From: Coccinella septempunctata
Taxonomy: Eukaryota; Arthropoda; Insecta; Coleoptera; Coccinellidae
DNA length: 64,000 bases
Reading direction: 5' to 3'
Assembly: GCF_907165205.1 (NCBI RefSeq)
Contig: NC_058191.1
Span: 6,760,501-6,824,500 of the forward strand
Of the stretch, positions 1 through 10,337 are shown one piece after another (the stretch's first letter is position 1; the number at the start of each line of letters is the position of its first letter). The position numbers were made by a program, and so were the translations under genes. Below the pieces are notes generated by a model. It ran no database searches. It had not been told where the DNA came from and was given only the letters and a program-made list of their open reading frames with translations.

Positions 1-37
1 ATTGTTTGCAACCATGAATAATGTACCATTTAACCAT

Positions 38-931
38 TTACATCTTTTGTGATGATTCTGAGAATATAATTAACACTTCAGATTCCTCTTTTGTTGACGA
101 AACTTCTCTGCATCGAATTAAACTGATCATTATTTCCCTATTTCCTTTGAACCCCCTGTAATACCCACAGAACCGCTGGAACCCTGGGGAGAACTGAAGT
201 GAAGCCACTTTTTTAACCAGCCCTAAACTCGCCCACTGTTCAAACATTCATATGCAGGTTTATCTGGCAGTTGGTAGATTATTTTCCCCGTGAATGGCGA
301 TATCGAATACTGCCGTCCTGCTCCAACCTTTTTTGCATGGTGAAAAGCGATAAGAACCGTGTTGAAATTGGCTGGAGTGTTGTATAGGAAAACACATTGG
401 CCAAATAGCTTAACACATACCGAAACGACCCGAGGAAAAATCGAATTTTTTTCATATACGGGCACGTCCGGATTATCTCCTTTGTCATACTCTGGGCGAT
501 AGCACTCGACAACTTTTTGTCGCGCAGATTTATACTGTTCAAGGACATCTAGGGTGAAGGTGAAACGGAGATCGTAGATCAGGAAATTGAATCTCAACTT
601 TATGTTGATGGTGTTTTTGTATCTGCTGGAAAATTGCGATAGAAATCTGTTCAAATGTGGGTCCATATTCCTAAGAATGAGAGGATTATTATTCTTCACA
701 AAAGTCTCGTATAATTTTCTTCTTTTTTGAAGAAAATAGTCTTGAACGATTGAGTTCTACTCGTTGAAGAAAAATTCGTGGTGGGATTCAATTTTGTCCG
801 CCCATGTCTCTTCAAGAACTTTAGGATAGTGTAAGAGAAATCAGGGTAAGCTGAGATTTTTGAGTATGACTGTCCGGTCCGTTACGGGCAAAATAAGGTT
901 AATGATTTTGGAGTTATGGACTCGCTAATCA
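38..931 (-). pseudogene. Decayed protein-coding stretch of unknown family
   Basis: Function not recognised. On the minus strand one frame is open from about 756 down to a stop near 223. Upstream the same frame continues past an in-frame TAG (757-759) and a TGA (841-843) to about 931. Below 247 a second frame continues to 38, so the protein appears shifted by one base near 223-247. The predicted residues look like a real protein: balanced composition and segments such as RPEYDKGDNPDVPVYEKN, FGQCVFLYNTPANFNTV and FSPGFQRFCGYYRG. No signal peptide or membrane segment is evident. The upstream end runs into the TIR element starting at 992, which may have interrupted the older gene. It could be a host gene remnant, a large transposon protein or an old viral insertion; I cannot choose. 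The coding character is moderately supported, the identity not at all. Confidence 0.45.
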
Positions 932-991
932 GTTTTTAGGATGATAAATTCATAAAGTAAATAAATGCCTTTCAAAAAGTACAAATCTTAA

Positions 992-2373
992 AGGCGGAAA
1001 CACATTATTAACACGCGACGCGAGCTGACGCGTAAATTGTACGCGCGTGGCGTCGCGTCGGGTGTTCATAGTATGATTCTGGTCTATAGAAAACGATATA
1101 CTTCATTCAACTTTATTTTAGCAGTCGGCTGGCCATGGAAATTTGACACATTTCACTCTGTATAGTACGAAAATGTGGGGTTATGAAGCTTGTCAAAACA
1201 TTTTTGGGTTTTAAATCAACGCTATGTTGCCCGTTCTACGTAAAAGTTTCTGTTATTACGTATTTTATCACAATGTCGAATCTCTTCGGAAAATATCTGA
1301 CGAACATAATTAAAGTATATACAAACTGATTGAAGGCATACCAAATCCAGTTATTTGCATGGAAAATACAAGAGAGCAGTATAATATCATAATATGCACT
1401 AGCTTGAGGAGAGTTAATGTTCGTTATCTTCTTTGGCTTACATCATTTGTAGATTTCAAAAATATTAACCCGAAGATGAAATGCATATGATGCAGTGGTT
1501 GGCAATGGGTATCTCCCGAAGGAATTAACAGATTATTACAAGAATGTTAAATTTTTCAATAAAAATCATCTTGCATCAATATAAGTAAAAGGAGTTGAAG
1601 GAAGTTTCAAGTTAAGATGCAACTTCACCTTTGAACAAAAATTTCACATTAATAAACAGTAACAGGGCAACTTGCGCGTATTTGTGGCTATTCGTCTTAA
1701 TACATTGATGTAATTATAATAATTAGGTATTTATTAGTACCTTAAGAAATTTACATTGTATAGGACAAGTCAAATGAAAAACAGAGAAATCCATTTTAGG
1801 GAACTCATTCTCCGATGACATTTATCGAAAATCCTGTAGTTAATTTTTCGCATTAATTCACTCAAACATAAAATTCCCAAATGCCACCACGTTTTTGGGT
1901 CTCCCAATAGAAGGAAATTTTTTGTCATACTCTTCATCCACAATCTTTCTGATTGTGGAAATATTCAGCTGAAATATAAGTCGTTTAGATTCAGATGAAA
2001 CATTATATAAATTCTCTTACCTTGAATATGTTCGCTACCGTCTGACGTATTGTGGATTTTAGAATATCAGGGTATAACTATTTGAATGAGCGGACCTGAA
2101 TTATAACTTGCACTTCCTGAAACCCTGTCTCTTTTTTCAATCACTTTTGGCATTTTCGAATTTTCGTAATAAAAATTGTGGCAACGGCGTTATGACATTA
2201 ACGACATTTCATGAGTGCCAACCTAACTTCGTTCTAGTTACAAAAACTTGAGAAAATTATTTCATGGCCAACCGACTGCTAAAATAAATTTGAATGAAGT
2301 ATACATTTGATTCGACTCAACACGCATCACGTTTCATCAGGTCCCGTCGCCTTTCAATAATGTGTTTCCGCCT
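992..2373. mobile_element. 1.38-kb TIR DNA transposon, PIF/Harbinger-like
   Basis: The ends are inverted repeats: AGGCGGAAACACATTATT at 992 matches the reverse complement of the sequence ending at 2373. The similarity extends inward about 150 bp, including a shared TTTTAGCAGTCGG(C/T)TGGCCATG segment on both sides. The 3-bp TAA at 989-991 is repeated at 2374-2376, as expected for PIF/Harbinger-type insertion, although the class is inferred from this size alone. The left subterminal region is unusually CG-rich (GCGACGCGAGC and similar). The interior carries a small spliced minus-strand gene (1862-2077) but no DDE transposase, so the copy is non-autonomous. Internal sequence around 1136-1450 recurs at 36420-41480 (interrupted) and 55430-55770, marking a dispersed family. 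Confidence 0.75.
1862..2077 (-). pseudogene. Two-exon helix-turn-helix protein remnant of the TIR element
   Basis: Minus-strand exons 2077-2021 and 1968-1862 flank a 52-bp intron with GTAAGA at its start and a pyrimidine-rich TTTCAG end; the phase is 0. The spliced frame reads a helix-turn-helix-like segment: STIRQTVANIFK on the first exon and LNISTIRKIVDEEY on the second. It then continues with KKFPSIGRPKNVVAFGNF and a stop at 1862-1864. The pattern resembles the small DNA-binding accessory proteins of PIF/Harbinger-like elements, but I do not recognise the exact family. Upstream of 2077 the frame has a TAG that is also a possible acceptor. A separate short ATG frame starts at 2153 (MPKVIEKRDRVSG). 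The protein is probably incomplete. Role inferred: binding the element's own ends. Confidence 0.5.
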
Positions 2374-2376
2374 TAA

Positions 2377-4195
2377 GTCATGATGTGTAATTTGTATAGT
2401 TCATCCATTTTTATGGTGTAACAATTAGCAACAAATTTGAAATTTCAAGTCGGAAAATGAAAACTTCAGTTTAAACATTCTACATAATGTTACAGAAAAT
2501 AATTTGGAATATAACGGAGAACAAACGGCAAAATTCTATGTGAAAAATAAAAATTTACTAAATGGACTTTAGTTGAATTTTTATTCAGAAACCATGAAAT
2601 GATATTCAGATTGGTGAAGTGATGTTCAGAATGTGGAACATGTACCTAATTCAGTATGAGTTGTTGTATTACTCAGAGTGTATCAATTGTAGATTGTAAT
2701 TCAGAAGCCACGAGCAACCCTCAGCTGTTCTCCTGGATAAACGTAAGTGAATCAAGTGCCCAAATATCGAGTGTTAAAGAACAACGATTTAGGTATATTG
2801 TGACCACTTTACATAGAGTATAAGTAAAATATATTAAATTATTTTCGTTATACTCTCGAGTTGTTTTAGTTATACCTAGTCTGAGATTATTGACCAGGCA
2901 ACAGATCAAATCGTTGGAGGTGATTTACATATTGGGGTATACAACACACCAACATTAACCATGCAACAGCTTTCCCATTTCAAGACATGCCCTCTGGCGA
3001 TAAATGTAATTAGTACTACCTATATCGATGTCCACTATGTAGCGAAAATTCGTTAATTATGAATTATCTGAAATCAAAATCACACTTAGAAAAATGAATA
3101 AGATTTCTCTCATCAATAACTACCCTACAAAAACATGTGTAACATGTTTTCGATAACACTTCATCAATTTTTCCTTAAGTGTGAGCCATTCCTCTCAGAA
3201 TTTGAATTCACCAATTCATCACTGTTTTAAATAACCCAATCAATGACCAAATCGACCTCAGTCACAAAATGCCTCTCTACTTGTATCAAAAATATTAGGG
3301 CTGCCATTAAAAAAATTGAAATTATTAAACTTCACTTCGCTCATCGTAAAGAGTAGTAGGTATATCTAAAACTTCTTTGAGTACTCTGACAAACTTCCCA
3401 ATTAGTGTGAATCAAAAGTAATTCTCACAATCACAAACACAACAAATAAAGAGACTTCTGCAAATCAGTATAATCATATGTGTTCTTCAACTATTTCATG
3501 TAATCTGCATACATATTAATCACGAATGGTAATTCTTCAATCAGATTATGTGCAAACAATATGTAACCAATAATGGTTCACAATTTGACCTCCAATATTG
3601 CCAGAATTCTAAATGAGCAAACGTTCGAGACCTGAAAGACCTAAAATACATAAGTTAAGTAGATCAAAACATGTGGCTCACCTCATCAACCTATGGCTCT
3701 TTCCAACATATCTGCAACCAGCCAGAAATATATCGTAAAAAGTATGATGTTTCAGAAAATATTTTTTTCTAATTTTGACATATAAAGTGACACTTTTCAA
3801 AACTCATTAACGTTTCGAAACGTTTTACTTTTCGCAACCAGTTATGCAAAGTAAAATATTTCGCAATTGATGATGAAACGATACTTGCTTTTATAGTAAC
3901 GGAATGAAAAATCATTTTCGTCACTAGACGATTTTAAAGGAACTTCCGAGAGAAGCTTTTAAGGACAATTTTGGTACTTTTGATTTGAATGCATAACATC
4001 CTATTCAAAATTAGAAAAAAAATTGTATGAAACACGATGGGAAACACAACACGCATATTCTTGCTTCGGAACCTATTAATATTTTTTCCTACTAGCGTTT
4101 CGAGAGTATTACTTTACACAAGCATTGACATTTGAAAAGTAGTACTTTTCCAAAATCGTGCGGAAAAAGCCCTTCCTGTCACTTTCCGCACGCTA
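2377..4195. other. No gene recognised
   Basis: AT-rich sequence with only short open frames and no splice-linked coding pattern. Around 3800-3960 and 4080-4190 there are several TTTCGAAACG and TTTTCCGCAC-like stretches suggestive of eroded repeats, but no end structure could be set. Confidence 0.4.
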
Positions 4196-4425
4196 ATAAT
4201 ATTGGTGTCCCTCAAGGATCTGTCTTGGGACCACTTCTTTTTTTATTGTTCATCAATGACTGTTGAGTGCATTTCGATGCGGATGAAACCTCGTTGGCTG
4301 TTAAAGCTTATGGCATGGACGAATTAATATCCAAATGTAAAATACTAATCCAGACCTTCAATGACTAGTGGAGAAAAAATTCACACATTGCAAATACTAA
4401 TAAAACTCAGGTCATAAAATGCATG
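4196..4425 (+). pseudogene. Non-LTR reverse transcriptase fragment
   Basis: The plus strand encodes the highly conserved RT block GVPQGSVLGPLLFLLFIND (from 4204), then an in-frame stop. About 15 codons on, DADETSL stands where the catalytic FADDT-type box of non-LTR RTs is expected, so the second catalytic aspartate has been lost. NTNKTQVIKC near 4400 corresponds to the downstream lysine-containing block. The piece is about 230 bp, truncated on both sides, and has at least two stops. It belongs to the CR1/Jockey/I-type RT group; the clade is not resolvable. It has no functional potential. Confidence 0.7.
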
Positions 4426-4565
4426 CATCTATAGATGCCTAAAATATACATTGCAAAATGTATGCATTGTACATTTTCTCTTGCGTGTGAAATCTCATAT
4501 TCACAACTCAATGAAAAGTTCCGATTTTCATCAATTCGAGACTCGAGATGATAAAATTATAGAAA

Positions 4566-4972
4566 CAGGATGTCCCCAATTCGATGTCTAGTAGGAAAGT
4601 TAGTTTTTTTCAGAGATATAAAGAATAGTAGCCTCCTATGATTCTTCGTTTTTCAGTTATTAGCAAAAATTTCGATCTTCACCATTTCAAAATGTTGTTT
4701 CAAATGAATGAATTAAATAAATTACTATTGTCTTTGAAGTTACAGATCTAGAATTGAATATTCTATAGGCACTTTTTTCGTAGAACAATATTTCTGCTAT
4801 ATTACCTGCTAGATTACAGGTTTGTTTTTTTGAACTATAATTCAAGATTTTCAAATATTCAAATTGAAAAACTTTTTCTGAATGCAGCAACAATAAATAC
4901 TCAGATATTCACTAAAAAACGTTACTTTCCCCCGGCCGTATATGTTTGTAAAGTTCATCATGAAACGCCCTG
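4566..4972. mobile_element. Diverged copy of the TA|CAGGGTG foldback family
   Basis: Starts near ACAGGATGTCCCC and ends CGCCCTG followed by TA at 4973-4974. The interior (about 4597-4880) resembles the arms of the foldback at 9734-10335: text about AGTTATTAGCAAAAATTTCGA, TGTCTTTGAAGTTACAG and CGTAGAAC occurs in the same order. Only one arm is present, so it is a deleted copy. Confidence 0.5.
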
Positions 4973-5315
4973 TATATTGAATTATTGAATTGTAGTTTCT
5001 TTCACCTATAATTATGTAATCCTTGCCTACTTTTTTTTTCTTATGGATATATCATACACCTTATTTTATTTCTTTAGAATGAATAAAGAAAGATAATTCA
5101 GTAGAAAAGAGTGGATTAATTTCTTTCATTTTCAATTTATTTCGTTTTTCATTTCCCCATTTTGTGCTTCAAAATGAGTCGGATGAGGTGAAAGGGTAAA
5201 CGTGTCTTCGACCGATATTTTTTCTATTCTGCCGTTGCCAATGATTCCAAATTTTTGCATCGTTGCAGTTGTAGTAGTTGAGAACTACTTTAAATGCAAT
5301 ATGAATAATGATGAG

Positions 5316-5352
5316 AATAAGATGATTTTTCACTGTGAAAAATCATCTTATT
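5316..5352. repeat. Near-perfect 37-bp hairpin palindrome
   Basis: AATAAGATGATTTTTCAC at 5316-5333 is exactly complementary to 5335-5352 with a single T between them, giving an 18-bp perfect stem. Flanking AAATGCAAT on the left and AAATGCAATT on the right (direct, not inverted) lie close by. It is not followed by a T-run typical of a Pol III terminator. It could be a cruciform or a decayed transposon core. Confidence 0.7.
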
Positions 5353-7129
5353 TAAATGCAATTATTTCCAGTTGGAAAAAGTGAATCCACAAAAATCGGT
5401 AGTACCTACTTCATTTTTGATATGTTTATTATTTTGAAATTCAAGTAGTTTGGGCCTAGAATCAGAGATGTTTGAACTGAATACACACTTCAGTGACTGG
5501 TTTCGCATAAATTTATAATTCATTGAGTTTATCGTAAGTTTAACGACAGAAAGAACCCGCGAAAACAAAATTGTTCGCTACACTCGGCAGAAATGGAATA
5601 GAAAGGACTGTACCTATCTTCATTGAAAACACCGGGAATTGTAGAACATGGTTTTATACTTCATTTTCACTGCTTCACATCAACAGCTCTCCAACAATAA
5701 TACCCTATGCCTCCAATTCACCCTGATTGGCAGCTCAAGGTAATCCATCTTAGTACCGGTGCCAGACCATTTCTCCAGTACATTAGGATAATTACTTGCT
5801 CGGTTTATGCCTTCCATATTCCAGGACGCGAACAACGCACAGCCCCGTTATTCAGGAGATACTCTCTCAGGCTGTATATTCGCAAAATTGGCAAAATTTC
5901 TCTTCATTATGTCCATTACCTTGTGAACTAGTAGCTCGTAAATTGAATGATTAACTTGTTTGTGTCTGATGTCGATGTGAAACAGTTTATATTTCGCAAT
6001 AAAGGTAGACCATTCCGAAATGGTAGTAAATCTAGCCAATTTACGATTCGACGTTTCTTGAATACAGAAGCACACTGAAGTTGCTCCGGGACAGAGCCTG
6101 GGGGCTCTAGATTGGATAGGGTTGCGAATCTCCTCTTGTTTGAATGAAGTTTCCAGAAGATTTGATCCCAAAAGATGTATTTAAGATTTGAATAATTGGT
6201 TCTGTAGGTATCAGTTCGACCAAAATTCGAATCCGTTTTATTCCTCAAACGAAACGCATGCTAATAGCTTCGATAAATCGTAAGATTATCAGATTTTGGA
6301 AAGCCAGGTGAGGTTACAGAATGGACTGGTAACTTAAGTTTTTGAATATCATGGTACTTGGAGAATCTCAAATTCTTAAAAATATACAGGTTGTTCCTGC
6401 ATTGAAGGAACAAAGGTAACACAACGACTTTGAATAGGACACACAAGCACACTAGGGTTACACGCAAGCACCAAGATGTGCTACATGTGATGCTGAGATA
6501 ACAGTACAATATTCTAATCGATTGCTAATCAGACCTACCTCAAAGGAATCATTTCAATGTCAGCGAATCAATTAAGGAAGCCCTGAGAATCAACTCTATA
6601 TTATGCCTAAAAACCTTAGTAGATATCATTAAAATATCAAGATAAAGATTTGAATGATACCGAAACTATGAATGTAATACAATAGTTGTAATTATTAATT
6701 TTTGATATATACTGTGAATCATTCTAAACTGTGTACCACTACCGCTAATGACCTATATATTTCGAAGCGGCAAATTTAATACATAAATGAAAACAATTAT
6801 GGACACTGAAACGCTTCGTTTTTTAGATAAAATGTGTTGAAGTTTGAATTGGTATTGAAACAAGTTTAGAAAACACTTCTTTTGTATAAAAGAATCACAA
6901 TTTTCTTCTCATAATAATAATGAATTCATTCATCACAGCTTGGTGACTGGATTTTATTAAAAAATAAGTTCAGTAATGGAAAAAAGGTTCTTCTTACATT
7001 TCCTCAAACTACCAGTGGCCAATTATTGAAAAAGGAACTGGCATGTCACATGATTCCAGTTCTAAATTCTTATACCTATGCAAAATTTCAGTTGATTATC
7101 TTGCAAATTGTAGATGACTTTCAAACTTT
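5353..7129. other. No gene recognised; two overlapping minus-strand open frames
   Basis: Minus-strand frames 5848-6171 (107 codons) and 5928-6248 (106 codons) overlap. The first contains segments such as CPGATSVCFCIQETSNRKL but matches nothing I recognise. Base composition is somewhat less AT-rich than the surroundings at 5700-6150. I see no splice sites that join these frames convincingly. Probably a decayed repeat. Confidence 0.3.
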
Positions 7130-7560
7130 TAATTTACAGTGTTCTGTCTTATAATTGAAGGGTGCAAATTTCGAATTTTATTCCTTGTATTGGATTCGAA
7201 TATCGACTTAGTCGATACCAGAAAAAAAAACATCCTGTGCGATCAAACACAACCACAGCTTTGTTTTGTGATCGGGATGTTTTTTTCATGTAAATATTGT
7301 TGGGAATCAATTAATATCAATGAAATACTCTGTTCGATTTGCTGCATTTTTATTCGAAATTTATAAAAAAATATGACAGAATTGAAGACTTCACAGCGTA
7401 TATTGAAAGGTGAGGTTTTTTTTGACAGAATTTTGTCGAAATTCTTACCTTTGAAAACAGCTGTATACAAATAATACTTTGATTATAGCTTTAAATAAAG
7501 CTTTGAATATAAGATACAAAAGTACATATTGAACTATTTTATATTAAAGTTGTTATTTCC
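7130..7560 (+). repeat. Dispersed repeat, copy 1 (second copy at 21705-22010)
   Basis: Matches 21705-22010 in the same orientation: both contain TTTTATAATTGA-like starts, AATATCGACTTAGT, ACCAGAAAA, TTTTGTTTTGTGATC and AATATTGTT in order, and both approach AATAAAGCTTTGA. Similarity is high but broken by indels. No terminal repeats or coding sequence were found, so the element type is unknown. Confidence 0.55.
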
Positions 7561-7902
7561 ATGCAATACATTTTTTTGAATCAATAGAATTTGTTGAATT
7601 TGTACAATTTTTATCAGAAATCTATATGAACAAATATTCGCGATTTTACATCGCAAGGAGTTGATTGTTTTTTCAGTTTTCGAATCTTTCTATCACTTCT
7701 GGGGAAATACATAGAAGTACTCTGCAGAGTGTGAGATTTTCTTTCAGGTACACTCGAAAGAATATCTGAAAAAGGGGAAGTACTTGTAATCTAATTTCAT
7801 AACAAAAGAATTTATTCAATATAATGAATAAATTATCTTATATATAAGATAAATGAAAAATTCATTCAATTATTTTAGTCACAGAAATCAAGGATGACTT
7901 AC

Positions 7903-8434
7903 CATCAGTATTTGTCGTAACACTTTCAATCTGCTTGCTTTCCATCTCATGTGGCCCCTCCATGAACGGAATGATTCCTGCATACAAAAAAGATATGCAT
8001 TCAATATATGATAAATGAGTAATGGATTCAGTAATGCATTGCAGATATCTAGGAAGACTTACCATCAGCATTCGATGTATCAGTTTCAAACTGCTCGCCC
8101 TCCATCGCATGTGGTTCCTTTGGTAGACCTTTCATGCAAGGGATGCTTCCTGCATACAACAGCAACTTACGTGGATGAGAAGCTTTGAATTGACTTGAAG
8201 TAAAATGCTACTGCACATGGTGTAGCTTTTACTCAAGTCAATATCTTGACGCCCAGAAAATTCTATCCACTTCAGAGCACTGAAAATAAAAATCAATCAA
8301 CATCCGAGTCACATGGTGCGAGTTTCAATACTTACGTTTCCATTTCCTTCGGTAAATTTAAAAAACTCATATTCGGAGATTCCTAAACAGCAGTTTTCAT
8401 AGTTCTTCACCATACAATATTTTCCGTAGAACAT
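7903..8434 (-). pseudogene. THAP-domain protein gene, broken, with a duplicated exon
   Basis: Exon 1 runs 8434 (ATG) to 8336. A 56-bp GTAAGT...TTTTCAG intron follows, then exon 2 (8279-8063), an 85-bp intron (GTAAGT...TGTATGCAG), and exon 3 (7977-7903) ending at another GTAAGT. The product matches a THAP zinc finger, a C2CH DNA-binding domain: FFKF then PKEMET, ALKWIEFSGRQDI, SYTMCS, HFTSSQFKASHP and a RKLLLYA-like end. Two one-base shifts (between FFKF and PKEMET, and between MCS and HF) and a Tyr where the second zinc cysteine should be (KYCMVKNY) indicate a pseudogene. Exon 3 repeats the end of exon 2 (IPFMEGPHEME against IPCMKGLPKEPHAME) and is 75 nt, so it keeps phase. A 21-bp GTAAGT...CAG inside exon 2 is too short to be an intron and reads through. 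Source unclear: host gene or P-element-like transposon. Confidence 0.7.
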
Positions 8435-8626
8435 TTTGAGCAAAGTCTTTGATTTTGAAGTTTTCATTGAATAAAATACACAAATACTTTGAAATTAGGT
8501 GACTGGAACGAGCGGTTCGAAAATCAAAACATAAAGAAACGGCCATGTGCAGATATGTCCATGAAATGGCAAATGGCCTTCGAATAAATATTTTAACCGG
8601 TCTTTGTATTTTAATACACAACTGCA

Positions 8627-8640
8627 CCACCAGGTGGCGC
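8627..8640 (+). promoter_or_regulatory. CTCF-like motif
   Basis: CCACCAGGTGGCGC fits the core of the animal CTCF insulator motif, including the insect AGGTGGCGC form. It lies about 190 bp upstream of the start codon of the minus-strand THAP pseudogene. A single motif match of this length can arise by chance, and occupancy is unknown. Confidence 0.4.
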
Positions 8641-8648
8641 TCACGCAA

Positions 8649-9731
8649 CTGTAGTCGCTTTGTTTCCTATCTTCTTAACTCAATAATCTTTGCTTCTACC
8701 TCCTACTTTCAATTCGTGAGCTGAACATTTTCTGCAACATATTTGCTTTAAGCCTCTTTGGGAGTTTTGCTTGATGGCTACAAACTAAAGCGGAGGACAT
8801 CTTATTTGAATCACGTAGCCTTAGCGAAGTATTAAATAAATCGATGCGACATCTGTCGTGCAATTACTTATGCTTTCTCATAAAAGGCGTCCCAAAAGTA
8901 GACATCTGCGTACATTTTCTCTTTTTCATTATAGTGTTCTGCAACCACTCCAGTCTGGAGTCTGATACTCACTGTAGGGATGTTGATATACGTCCAGTTC
9001 AAATGAGGACTGCAACGTACGGTCATTGCATAACGTCAACTTTGTCCTATAAAATGCTAAGGTATAATCGAAATATAAATTTCTGCCAGTCCGATGTTTT
9101 GGTTTATTAGGGTGTCATACTCGGATGTAGTGAAATATTGTCCAGCCATATGTTTATGTTTTGATTCGTTTTCCCGATTCTACAGCCTCGTACTTCAAAA
9201 GAATTTGGTCTAATCAAAAAGAGCGGTTTTGACTTTGAATTAATCTTCATGATCGAGGAAAAGGTTAATAATAATTTCGGGTGGTCAACATAATACCTGA
9301 AACTTTGGCAATGAATTAATGCTTCTGGAATGCTTTATTGGCAGGTTTTTCTGCCTTTGCAGCCATTTGGCAGCATTAAAGTGACAGACTTATAAACGAT
9401 TGTCCTTTCTGTCACTATCATCGCCCATGACTGAAGGTTTTCGAAATATTCACCGTTCATTTGAAATTGTTTGAAACATAGGTTAGTACAAATAATGATT
9501 TCTTTTACTGTAAACTTATATAAACAGTGTATTGATGCTGTATTAATTCCAGTATCAAATTTTTTACGATCATGATTGATTTGAGTCACTTCACAAGTGA
9601 TTATTCCAGAGGTTATTGTACCATTGGAGTCTGCGAAAGTGCATTATTACTCGAATTCATGGTTTATCTGTGTTCTGTAAGCAAAAAGTAGAATTATCTG
9701 AACCAAAATCTCTCTTATTACCAGTTAGTTG
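8649..9731. other. No gene recognised
   Basis: AT-rich DNA. Short frames at 8844-9110 (plus) and 9335-9589 (minus) show no domain I recognise and no matching splice signals. Confidence 0.35.
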
Positions 9732-9733
9732 TA

Positions 9734-10335
9734 CAAGGTGGGCAAAATTCGTTGTCTACCGAGGGAAACTCGAGAGCTATGGCAGCTGGAAGAAAACGGA
9801 TGACACATTCTCGAGCTCATTTTCAGAGAAACAAACAATGGTAAAAACCGTTTTTGAGTTATTAGCAAAAAATTAAATTTTGACGAATTCGAAAAGTTCT
9901 CATGACTTTTTTGTCTTTGAAGTTACGGTCTGAAACTTGAACCTTCTACAGGCCCTTCTTTACGTAGAATCCTCTGACGAGCAACAAATATTTTTTCATT
10001 TCGGAACATTAGGCGAACATTTGTTTTTTGCAGACTGAATTTTTGTTATTTTTGAATTGGAAAAAAAAAGTTCTGGCAGTAAAATCTACGTATAGTGACT
10101 AAGAAGGTTCAAGTTTCAGGTCTGTAACTTCAAACACAAAAAAGTTATGAGAACTTTTCGAAATCTTCAAAATCCCTATTTTTGTTTATAACTCAAAATC
10201 TAGAAATAATAGGCCGGTTCTGTTTCCAGATTTGGATTAGTTATGAAAAAAGAGCTCGAGAATGTGTCATCCATTTTCTTCTAGCTGCTATAGTTCTCGA
10301 TATCCCCTCAGTAGACAACCAATTTTGCCCACCCT
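9734..10335. mobile_element. 602-bp foldback element, TA|CAGGGTG family
   Basis: Flanked by TA at 9732-9733 and 10336-10337. The left end CAAGGTGGGCAAAATTC pairs with the right end AATTTTGCCCACCCTG. The arms remain complementary through most of the element: CTCGAGAATGTGTCATCC on the right pairs with the segment near 9800, and GAAGGTTCAAGTTTCAGG near 10105 pairs with the segment near 9940. There is no transposase frame. The same arm sequence recurs at 4597-4880 and 53690-53850. Confidence 0.8.
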
Positions 10336-10337
10336 GT

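Noticed and set aside
6210..6240. Possible tRNA T-arm (TTCGAATCC)
   Set aside because: No matching anticodon arm, acceptor stem or A box around it. No tRNA or rRNA was found by eye anywhere in the window.
5848..6248. Two overlapping minus-strand frames of just over 100 codons
   Set aside because: No recognisable motif, and the two frames cannot be joined by plausible splice sites. Kept only as a note in the gap entry.
8150..8170. 21-bp GTAAGT...TGCAG as an intron in the THAP gene
   Set aside because: Too short for spliceosomal removal, and reading through gives RKLLLYA, which fits the end of the THAP domain.
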